Assembly (NCBI GenBank): GCA_963822985.1
Contig: CAWGJU010000015.1
Location: 124,001-188,000 of the forward strand
Reading direction: 5' to 3'
Length of the DNA stretch: 64,000 bases
DNA from: Thermohalobaculum sp963822985
Lineage (GTDB): Bacteria; Pseudomonadota; Alphaproteobacteria; Rhodobacterales; Rhodobacteraceae
Positions within the stretch are counted from its first letter, which is position 1. The number at the start of each line of letters is the position of its first letter. The notes beneath the pieces are model-generated. The model was not told the origin of the DNA. It saw nothing but the letters and a program-made list of their open reading frames with translations, and made no database searches. Shown piece by piece: positions 24,334 through 31,580 of this stretch. The translations under genes and the position numbers were made by a program.

Positions 24334-26960
24334 GAGGCGCTCCTCCGGCTCCGTTCGGGGCGGGTCCGCTCAGGGGATGCGGCAGGGTCGTCGGTATCAG
24401 CTACGTCCTCGTAGGTCACGGCGCCCGTTTCGGTGATGCGCGCGACCTTCTCGGCGCCGGTGACGGCACCCGCCTCGAGCGCCGCGTAGAGGATCGTCGC
24501 CTCGGGCAGCTCGGCGCGCACGGCCCGACGCAGCGCCGCATCGCCGGGCGTATCGGTCCCGGCCATGCCGTCGAGCACCAGCAGGACCGGCCGCTTGATC
24601 AGCGCCCGCACCAGCGAGATGCGCCGCCGCGAGGTGGTGGACAAGCCGCTGCCCGAGCCGAGATGCGTGCTGAGGCCCAGCCGGATCAGGTCGTCGCGCA
24701 GTCCGGTCTCTTCGATTGTCTTCTCGATCAGTTCCTCGAGCTTCTTCCATTGCGTCTTGCGGTCATAGCGTCGCTGGCCATGCAGGATGTTGTCGGCGAC
24801 GCGGCGCGCCGGGATGAAGCGCTCCTCATCGAAGCCGACGAAGTCCGCGCGGCCGCGCAGAAGCGCGCGCGCCTTGGCGCGGCAGGCCAGCAGCCTGGCG
24901 ATCCGGTCGCCGTCGAGCACGTCGAGGCGGTCGCGGACGGGGACAAAGGAGAAGGCGAGCGTCAGCAGGAGCCTGCGCTGCTCGTCGCCGAGATCGCCCG
25001 GCGCCTTGCCCGTGCCGGTTGAGGCGAGCTCGTGGGCGGCGCGGATCTCGGCGCGGCTGTAGCCCTGGAAGCTGTCGAGCACGGTCGACTCGCCCTCGAC
25101 CGTGTCCACCAGCTGGGCGAATTCGCGGGCGATGTCCCAGCCGATCGCCAGAAGCTCGCTGGTCGCGCCAGAGCGGTCGAGCACCTCCATGACGCGCGCG
25201 TCGTCGGCATAGCCCGCGACGTCGGCCGGCGCATCGACGGGCAGCGCGTAGAGCACGTTGCCGAGCAGCCGGCCATTGGTGTTCAGGGTCTCGGGGTTCC
25301 AGTCCTCGACGAGATCCGAGAGGTCCGTGCCAGCCGCATGCAGGTTCGCGCGGGCCTTCAGGATCGCCTCGCCCCAGACGGCGGCGTTCGCGTGGTCGAG
25401 CCGCATGTCGAGGGCGCTGGAATAGAGCTCGCCCGCGAGGCCGCAGATCTCGATCAGATGCAGAAGCCGCGCGTCGAGCTCGGCCGGGCCGTCCACGCCG
25501 GCCGCGGCATAGTCGATCCAGTCGCCCTCCGGCCAGGCCGTGGTGTTGCCGGTCAGCTGGGCCTCGCGCAGCATGTCGGCCAGGCGGGCGTCTTTCTGGT
25601 CGGCCAGCTCGGGATGGCCGCGCATCAGGCCGTAGAGCAGGTTCTCGCGCATCGAGCGGGCGACGATGCCGGGCTCGGCGCCGACGAAACCGACCGTCGC
25701 CCCGACCTTCGGCATCGAGCACTCGACCAGGGCCTTGCCGCCGAAGGTGACCTGTCCGGCGGCAGGTGGCTGCAGGCCCGCGGCGAGCCTCAGCAGCGCC
25801 TCGCGCCCGCCGGTCGAGCCGCCCGCCACCGCGACCATCTCGCCAGGGGGGATTTCGAGCCGGCCGACGCTCAGCCCGCCCGTGCCAGGGCCGCCCTCGA
25901 CATCGGTGAAGACGAGCGCCCCCTGGAGCGGCACCGCGTCCGCCGCCGGTGCGTAGAGCCGCGAAGCGGGCCGAACATCGTCGCCCGAGTAGTTCTCGAC
26001 CACGAACGAGTAGCGGCTGTTGAAGTCCGACCAGCGCTGGAAGTAGTTCAACACCTCTTTCCACGGCGCCGCCACCTCCTTGTAGGCTGCCAGGACGGCC
26101 ACCAGCGAGCCGAAGTCCAGCTCGCCCTTGATCACGAGGTAACCGCCGACCGAATAAAAGAAGAACGGCGTCAGTTGGTTCAGGAAGTTGTTGATGATCT
26201 TGATGGTGAACTTGCGCTCGAAGATCTCGATCCGGATCTTGGTGTTCTCGTACAGGCGCGCGGCGACCTGGGCCATGTGCCAGCGCGCGGTGTTGTTGGT
26301 GTGGATCTCGGGAATGATGTTGACGGTCTCGCCGATGGCGTCGGCGAGCCTGCGGGTGTTCTGGGCACGCTCGCGGTTGAGGCGGACGACCTTGGCCTGC
26401 AGCTTGGGGATGAAGAACGCCTGCAGCGGATAGAGCGACATGGCGGCGAGGCCGAGCACCCAGTCCTGCACGAAGATGAAGGTGACATAGACGACGAGCA
26501 GCCCGCCCTGGAAGCAGGGGGTGGAGATCACCTCGCCGATGAAGCCGCCGAGCGGCTCGATCTCGCCCAGCAGCGACTGGATCACCTCGCCCGACTTGGT
26601 CGAGCGGAAGCGCTCGGCGCGGAACAGCATGACGCGCTCGAACAGCATGTAGCGCATCCGGCGCAGCATCCGCTCGCCGGTGATGCCGATGCGCACGTTC
26701 ATGATCCACTTGATGCCGTTGATCGCAACGACAAGGAAAAGGAAGGCGAAGGAGAGAGCAAACAGATAAGGCACCTGGCCCAATTGGAAGCCGAGGACGT
26801 CCTTGGGAAAATCGGTGCCGCTGATCGCCTCGTTGACGATGATCTTGGGAATTTCCAGCGAGACGTAGACGAGGGGGAACGACGAGATCGTGAGCGCGAG
26901 GATGATCAGCTGGTCGCGTTTGGAATAGCGCCAGACAAAGGACAGGAACCGCGGGTCCAT
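24330..26960 (-). CDS. ABC-transporter-like membrane protein with degenerate, expanded nucleotide-binding domain
   Basis: 876 aa. Residues 1-330 are an ABC exporter type transmembrane domain with six hydrophobic segments (for example LFALSFAFLFLVVAINGI and QGGLLVVYVTFIFVQDW). The NBD starts near 350, but its motifs have eroded: the Walker A region reads AGGSTGGREALLRL (Lys and Ser/Thr replaced by Arg-Glu), the signature is LSTTS instead of LSGGQ, and Walker B is VLLVLDG with Gly in place of the catalytic Glu. About 340 residues separate the Q-loop area from the signature, far longer than normal. ATP hydrolysis therefore looks unlikely. ATG 26960 was chosen; upstream in-frame codons add only 11 Gly-rich residues. 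Confidence 0.85.
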   Translation of the reverse strand: MDPRFLSFVWRYSKRDQLIILALTISSFPLVYVSLEIPKIIVNEAISGTDFPKDVLGFQLGQVPYLFALSFAFLFLVVAINGIKWIMNVRIGITGERMLRRMRYMLFERVMLFRAERFRSTKSGEVIQSLLGEIEPLGGFIGEVISTPCFQGGLLVVYVTFIFVQDWVLGLAAMSLYPLQAFFIPKLQAKVVRLNRERAQNTRRLADAIGETVNIIPEIHTNNTARWHMAQVAARLYENTKIRIEIFERKFTIKIINNFLNQLTPFFFYSVGGYLVIKGELDFGSLVAVLAAYKEVAAPWKEVLNYFQRWSDFNSRYSFVVENYSGDDVRPASRLYAPAADAVPLQGALVFTDVEGGPGTGGLSVGRLEIPPGEMVAVAGGSTGGREALLRLAAGLQPPAAGQVTFGGKALVECSMPKVGATVGFVGAEPGIVARSMRENLLYGLMRGHPELADQKDARLADMLREAQLTGNTTAWPEGDWIDYAAAGVDGPAELDARLLHLIEICGLAGELYSSALDMRLDHANAAVWGEAILKARANLHAAGTDLSDLVEDWNPETLNTNGRLLGNVLYALPVDAPADVAGYADDARVMEVLDRSGATSELLAIGWDIAREFAQLVDTVEGESTVLDSFQGYSRAEIRAAHELASTGTGKAPGDLGDEQRRLLLTLAFSFVPVRDRLDVLDGDRIARLLACRAKARALLRGRADFVGFDEERFIPARRVADNILHGQRRYDRKTQWKKLEELIEKTIEETGLRDDLIRLGLSTHLGSGSGLSTTSRRRISLVRALIKRPVLLVLDGMAGTDTPGDAALRRAVRAELPEATILYAALEAGAVTGAEKVARITETGAVTYEDVADTDDPAASPERTRPERSRRSAS

Positions 26961-27000
26961 TCGACCTCCAAGCGCTCCCCCGGGCGCGCCCATCGGCGGC

Positions 27001-27058
27001 AGTATCGGCTTCGCGCGGCAGCGATCAAGTGGCCGCGCGAGCCTAACCGGAGCCTAAC
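27001..27058 (-). promoter_or_regulatory. predicted promoter with 11-bp-phased direct repeats, upstream of the ABC/cNMP operon
   Basis: On the minus strand, GTTAGGCTC occurs twice (27050-27058 and 27039-27047) with start-to-start spacing of 11 bp, one helical turn. Ten bases further is TTGATC (27023-27028), 16 bp, then GATACT (27001-27006), 41 bp from the ABC start codon. The layout is that of an OmpR/PhoB-type activator site just upstream of a -35; the core TTAG-N7-TTAG also resembles a degenerate CtrA half-site pair. Confidence 0.45.
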
Positions 27059-27163
27059 GGCCAGGAATGCGAGGCGCGGCGCATGCTCGCATGGCCGGCG
27101 CGAGGCAAGGCCATGCCGCGTCCGGGGAGCCTCCGCCGGCTCACGCAGACCGGCAGAGGCCTC

Positions 27164-27586
27164 TCAGTCGCCGATCAGATGCAGCGCGATGCGGCGGCGG
27201 CGGCCGCAATCGCGATGCTCCCACAGGTAGAGGCCCTGCCAGGTGCCGAGCATCATCCGGCCGCCGCGAACGGGTATGGCCAGGTTGACGCCCGTCAGCA
27301 CGGTGCGGATGTGCGAGGCCATGTCGTCCGGCCCCTCCTGGTGGTGGCGGTAGCGCTCGCGCCCGCCATGCGGGGCGATGGCGGCGACCGCGTCCTGCAG
27401 GTCGCGCAGCACGTCCGCGTCGGCGTTCTCCTGGATCGTCAGCGAGGCCGAGGTGTGCTGGACGAGCATCGTCAGCAGGCCTTGCGCGACCGCGTCCTCG
27501 TCCAGCCACCGCGCGACCTCGGCCTGGATCGGGACGAGGCCCGGGCCCCTGGTCGCAATCTCGATTTCGCCGATGCGCTGTCGCAT
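27164..27586 (-). CDS. yjbQ: YjbQ/UPF0047 family protein
   Basis: 140 aa, whole-length match to the YjbQ family: LTMLVQHTSASLTIQENAD, HHQEGPDDMASHIRT and MLGTWQGLYLWEHR, the last with the conserved Glu/His. Some members show weak thiamine-phosphate synthase activity; the physiological role is not established. It is divergent from the PaaI thioesterase gene and monocistronic. Confidence 0.92.
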   Translation of the reverse strand: MRQRIGEIEIATRGPGLVPIQAEVARWLDEDAVAQGLLTMLVQHTSASLTIQENADADVLRDLQDAVAAIAPHGGRERYRHHQEGPDDMASHIRTVLTGVNLAIPVRGGRMMLGTWQGLYLWEHRDCGRRRRIALHLIGD

Positions 27587-27645
27587 GGCGGCATGCTAGA
27601 CGGGCACCGCCCGGAGAGAAAGGGCCGGGAAAAAATGGGGAGCGC

Positions 27646-28101
27646 ATGGACATCGCCGAGCTGGAATGGCGCGATCTGAGGCCGACTGGCTTCAACGCCT
27701 ATGTCGGGCCGATGCGCTTTGCGTGCGCGGGCGAGGGGCTGTGGTACGCCGCGCTCGACCTCGACGCGCGGCACATGAACATGGGCGGCGTCTGCCATGG
27801 CGGCGTCTACATGACGCTGGCCGACGTGGCGATGGGCGCCGCCGCCTACGAGGCGGGCGGCAGCCACCCCTGCGCGACCATCGACTTCCAGGCGCATTTC
27901 CTGGCGGCCGCCAAGCAGGGCCAGACGCTGCTGGCGGCGGCGCGCCTCGGCCGGCTGGTCGGCGGCCTCGCCTTCATGGAGTGCGAGCTGACAGCCGGCG
28001 GGCGGCGGTGCTTGCGCGCCAGCGGCATTTGGAAGTTCCTGGCGAGCCGTGTGCCTGCGGGGCCTGGGGAGCGGGGAGAAGGGCCGGAGAGCTCGGCCTG
28101 A
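27646..28101 (+). CDS. PaaI-family acyl-CoA thioesterase
   Basis: 151 aa hotdog protein. RHMNMGGVCHGGVYMTLADVAMG carries the HGG-containing active-site helix of the PaaI group, and the Asp in the same helix is the usual catalytic acid. Residues 130-151 are a Gly/Glu-rich tail. GGGGAG precedes the ATG. No catabolic operon is attached; a housekeeping role in clearing unwanted aryl or acyl thioesters is the family default. Confidence 0.85.
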   Translation: MDIAELEWRDLRPTGFNAYVGPMRFACAGEGLWYAALDLDARHMNMGGVCHGGVYMTLADVAMGAAAYEAGGSHPCATIDFQAHFLAAAKQGQTLLAAARLGRLVGGLAFMECELTAGGRRCLRASGIWKFLASRVPAGPGERGEGPESSA

Positions 28102-28434
28102 GTTGGGGTGCCTCGCGGAGCCGCCTCGGCTAGGCGCGCGAGCGCGGAGATTGCCGGCGCGTCCAGCCGATTGAGGAGCGTGCCTCTTTCTCCGTCAGGA
28201 TCTGAAACCTACCGCAGTCGCGGATACCAAGCCTGCGTGGTGCTTGCGACAGAACGGGCGAGAGCCTCGGCGTGCTGTACAGGTCTTCAAGGAAGTCGAC
28301 AAGCCGCGCGACTGCCGCAACGCGAGCGCGTCGGGTTAAGGTCTCTCGCCGTGCGCTGCCGACCCGTGACAGAGCTCGATTCCTCCGCGGTTTTGCAGTA
28401 TTGTCGCCGCTCCGCAGATTAGTGGAGTTGGAGT
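28102..28434. other. 333-bp intergenic region
   Basis: No convincing gene, RNA gene or repeat is seen. Less GC-rich than its surroundings near the 3' end. A possible promoter for the downstream redoxin-oxygenase gene is TTGCAG (28393-28398), 17 bp, AGATTA (28416-28421), 14 bp before its ATG; this leaves a very short leader and is only weakly supported. Confidence 0.35.
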
Positions 28435-29631
28435 ATGGCGTTTTATTCGCTACTGTCGGTGGGTGATCCGGCACCTTGGTTCATCCAGAGGTCGTACTCG
28501 AATCCCGAATACCAGATCGAGACTGCCGGCGGGCGGTACGTCGTTTTCTGCTTCTTCGGCTCGGCGAGCGATCAGCATGCCCAGGCGGCGCTCGAGGCCG
28601 TGCGAGCCCAGGACCGCTTCTTCGACGATAAGCGGGGGTGCTTTTTCGGCGTCAGCTTCGACCCGGCCGACGAGGCCGAGAAGCGGGTCGAGAACATCAT
28701 GCCGGGCCACCGTTTCCTCTGGGATTTCGACGGGAAGATCGGGCGGCTCTATGGCGTCGTGCCGAAGGAGCTTCAGCCCGGCGAGGAGCGGCCGCCGATC
28801 CGCCGCAAATGGGTGATCGCCGATCCGACGCTGCGCGTCATCGAAATCATCGACTTCCAGCCCGACCAGAGCGACATCGCGCGGCTCAAGGCGCGGCTGG
28901 CCCAGCTGCCGCCGGTCACGCATTTCGCCGGCTTCGAGGTGCAGGCGCCGATTCTGGTGCTGCCCAACGTCTTCGAGCCCGAGTTCTGCCGGCAGCTGAT
29001 CGATCTCTACGAGGCCCATGGCGGGGTGGAGTTGGGGTTCATGCGCCAGGTCGGCGGCAAGACGGTCGGCGTGCACGACCAGCGCCACAAGCGGCGCAAG
29101 GACTACACGATCGAGGACCAGGAGCTGATCAAGCGGTGCCAGGCGGTCTTCCATCGTCGGGTCGTGCCGATGATCCAGCGCGCGCATCAGTTCGCCGCGA
29201 CGCGGATGGAGCGCTACATCGTCTCGTGCTATGCGGCCGAGGACGAAGCGCATTTTCGCCAGCATCGGGACAACACGACGCGGGGCACGGCGCACCGCCG
29301 CTTTGCCGTATCGGTCAATCTGAACGCCGATTTCGACGGCGGCGAGGTCAGCTTCCCCGAATACGGGCCGCGCAGCTTCAAGGCGCCGGCGGGGGGCGCG
29401 GTCGTCTTCTCGTGCTCGCTGCTGCACGCGGTCTCGAAGGTGACGCGCGGGCGGCGCTACGCGTTCCTGCCCTTCCTCTATGACGATGCGGCGGCCGAGA
29501 TCCGCAAGGCGAATGCCGGCTTCGTGACGAGCTATCCGGTCGGGCAGCGGCCGCAGCCGGCGGAGGCGCAACAGGCTGAGGCGGGCGAGCCCGCTTTGGC
29601 CGCTCAGGCGAGCCAGTCCGCCGCTTCGTGA
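28435..29631 (+). CDS. thioredoxin-fold (redoxin-like) domain fused to a 2OG-Fe(II) dioxygenase
   Basis: 398 aa. Residues 1-165 resemble a peroxiredoxin/AhpC fold (VGDPAPWFIQRSYSNP, FGVSFDPADE, RLYGVVP, RRKWVIADPTLRV), but the peroxidatic Cys position reads FFGSASDQ, so this half has no redox Cys. Residues 185-365 are a prolyl-4-hydroxylase-like double-stranded beta-helix with the iron ligands in QHRDN (His and Asp) and LLHAVSKV (His) and the 2-oxoglutarate Arg in GRRYAFL. The tail is Ala/Gln-rich. The likely activity is hydroxylation of a peptide or small molecule, with the dead redoxin as a binding module. It overlaps the convergent ThDP-enzyme gene by 28 bases. Confidence 0.87.
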   Translation: MAFYSLLSVGDPAPWFIQRSYSNPEYQIETAGGRYVVFCFFGSASDQHAQAALEAVRAQDRFFDDKRGCFFGVSFDPADEAEKRVENIMPGHRFLWDFDGKIGRLYGVVPKELQPGEERPPIRRKWVIADPTLRVIEIIDFQPDQSDIARLKARLAQLPPVTHFAGFEVQAPILVLPNVFEPEFCRQLIDLYEAHGGVELGFMRQVGGKTVGVHDQRHKRRKDYTIEDQELIKRCQAVFHRRVVPMIQRAHQFAATRMERYIVSCYAAEDEAHFRQHRDNTTRGTAHRRFAVSVNLNADFDGGEVSFPEYGPRSFKAPAGGAVVFSCSLLHAVSKVTRGRRYAFLPFLYDDAAAEIRKANAGFVTSYPVGQRPQPAEAQQAEAGEPALAAQASQSAAS

Positions 29632-31205
29632 ACCAGGATCAATGTCGGGCGGTCGGCGACCAGGGCGTCGCCGACCGCCCGGACAAAGGCCTCGCGCGAG
29701 GTGGGCTCGGCGCTGGCGCAGCGCATGGCCCGGGCGAGCATCACGAAATCCGGATTGATGCCGTCGACGCCGATGCGCGGCACGTTCGACTCGCGCATGC
29801 CGTCGCGGATCTGCTTGAAGCCGCCATTCTCCCAGATGATGACCGGCAGGGCGAGGCGGTGCTCGGCTGCGGTCAGCAGCTCGGCCACCGTGAACATCAG
29901 GCCGCCATCGCCGATCAGCGCGGCGACGGGCGTGTCGGCCCGTGCAAACTTGGCGCCGATGGCGCCCGGCAGCGCGGGGCCGAGCGTCAAGAACCCGGCG
30001 GCATGGTGCCAGAGGCGGGGGCGGTCGACCGGCCAGGCGAAAGTGGCGGTATAGCCCAGCTGGCAGGCATCGCCGAAGAGGATGCTCTCGGGCGGCAGGG
30101 CCTCGCGCAAGGCGGCGAGCAGGCGCAGATGCACCCGCTCGGAAGGGGCGAGGCCCTCGGTGATCGTCTGCCGCGTGCGCGCGGCCCGCTCGGCACCGTC
30201 GCGCGCCGGGGCGGCCTCGCCGAGCGCAGCGGCCAACGCCCGGAGGGCGGCCGCGGCGTCGCCGAGCACGGCCGCATCGGCCGGGTATAGGTCGTTCAGC
30301 TTGCCCGCATCGATGTCGACCCGGACCAGCCGGCCGCCGAGCGCGAGCCGGTCGGCATAGCTGTCGGTCTCGGCAAGCTCGGTGCCGATGGCGAGGATCA
30401 CATCGGCCTCGGCCAGGATCCGGTGCGCCGGTTGGCACGGGATCGCCGCCGAGAGGCAGAGCGGGTGGCTGTCGGGCACGACGCCCTTGCCGGCGTTCGA
30501 CGCGATGACCACCGCGCCGAGGCGCTCGGCCAGCGCCACCGCGCCCTCGGAGGCAGCGGTGGCGCCGCCGCCGAGCAGCATCACCGGGCGCTGCGCTCCG
30601 GCGAGCAGGCGCGCGGCGGCGGCGATCGCCTCCGGGGCGGGGTGGGGCGGCGCGGGCAGGGCGGCGGGCTGCCAGTCGCCCCTGGTGTGCGCCGCGAGGA
30701 CGTCCGTCGGGATCGCGATGTGGACTGGGCGCGGGCGCCGCGCGGCGAAGACCGCGAAGGCCTGCGCCATGAGCTCGGGCACGTCCTCGGGCCGGCGCGC
30801 GGTGGCCGAGAAGGCGGTCATCGGGCGCGTCACGGCGGTGAGATCCGTCACCTCGTGCAGAAGCCCCCAGCCCTTGCCCAAACTGGGGCTGGCGGCGTCC
30901 GATGAAAGCAGCAGCAGCGGGACGGAATCGGCCCAGGCCTGCCCCAGTGCGGTCGCGGCGTTGGTGACGCCGGGGCCGGAGATTGTCAGCGCCACGCCGG
31001 GCCGGCTGGTCGCCCTGGCATAGCCGTCGGCCATGAGGCCGGCGCCCTGCTCGTGACGGGTCTGGATGTGGCGCACGGCCGAGCCGGTGCCGAGCCCGCG
31101 GTAGAAATCGAGCGTGTGCACGCCCGGGATGCCGAAGACGGTGTCGACGCCATAGCCGGCGAGCAGGCGAATCGTCGCCTCGCCGGTGGTCACGGTCACG
31201 GTCAC
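29604..31205 (-). CDS. ThDP-dependent decarboxylase, 5-guanidino-2-oxopentanoate decarboxylase (AruI)-like
   Basis: 533 aa, acetolactate-synthase fold. The cofactor-activating Glu is in TRHEQGAGLMADGYAR; the middle domain has VMLLGGGATAASEG; the ThDP motif is GDGG followed by WENGGF. Overall pattern (GEATIRLLAGYGVDTVFGIP, SLGKGWGLLHEVTD) is closer to AruI of the arginine transaminase pathway than to IlvB, and no small regulatory subunit is adjacent. Other 2-oxoacid decarboxylases remain possible. The start is uncertain: three consecutive GTG-ACC units (31205, 31199, 31193) precede the first conserved residue, and the upstream ATG is out of frame. Confidence 0.82.
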   Translation of the reverse strand: MTVTVTTGEATIRLLAGYGVDTVFGIPGVHTLDFYRGLGTGSAVRHIQTRHEQGAGLMADGYARATSRPGVALTISGPGVTNAATALGQAWADSVPLLLLSSDAASPSLGKGWGLLHEVTDLTAVTRPMTAFSATARRPEDVPELMAQAFAVFAARRPRPVHIAIPTDVLAAHTRGDWQPAALPAPPHPAPEAIAAAARLLAGAQRPVMLLGGGATAASEGAVALAERLGAVVIASNAGKGVVPDSHPLCLSAAIPCQPAHRILAEADVILAIGTELAETDSYADRLALGGRLVRVDIDAGKLNDLYPADAAVLGDAAAALRALAAALGEAAPARDGAERAARTRQTITEGLAPSERVHLRLLAALREALPPESILFGDACQLGYTATFAWPVDRPRLWHHAAGFLTLGPALPGAIGAKFARADTPVAALIGDGGLMFTVAELLTAAEHRLALPVIIWENGGFKQIRDGMRESNVPRIGVDGINPDFVMLARAMRCASAEPTSREAFVRAVGDALVADRPTLILVHEAADWLA

Positions 31206-31580
31206 GCGGCGCGCTCGCTGCTGCTGGTCATGTTGGAGCCTGCGAATCTGCTGGGGCGGGCGCAGGCTAGCGCGTCTGCTGAACGGACGGAATCGCCACG
31301 CTCGGGGGGCCTTGCAAGCGTGCAAGCACAGCAACCAATTCAAAGATCTCTTCACTGTTCTTGTTTTGTCCCATAGGACGGAGGCAAGCCTAATCACTCG
31401 GTAACCGCGCCAACGCGGGGCGCGGGCGCGGGAACGGCATCCGGGGCATCGGAGTGACGGGACTCGCCGGGAGGACGCTGCACTTCGTCGCCGCGCCCGC
31501 CGCCCTCGGCGGGCATAAGGAAAATTTGACGCTTTTGCCGGATCGTCTTGCCGAGCAGGGTTTTTGGTTCGGTGGCGTGA
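31206..31580. other. 375-bp divergent intergenic region with an inverted repeat
   Basis: Separates the AruI-like gene from the GGDEF-EAL gene, so both promoters should lie here. The only clear element is TTGCA-AGCG-TGCAA (31312-31325), an interrupted palindrome of the type bound by dimeric regulators, about 110 bp upstream of the AruI-like start. No open frame with coding character was found. Confidence 0.4.
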
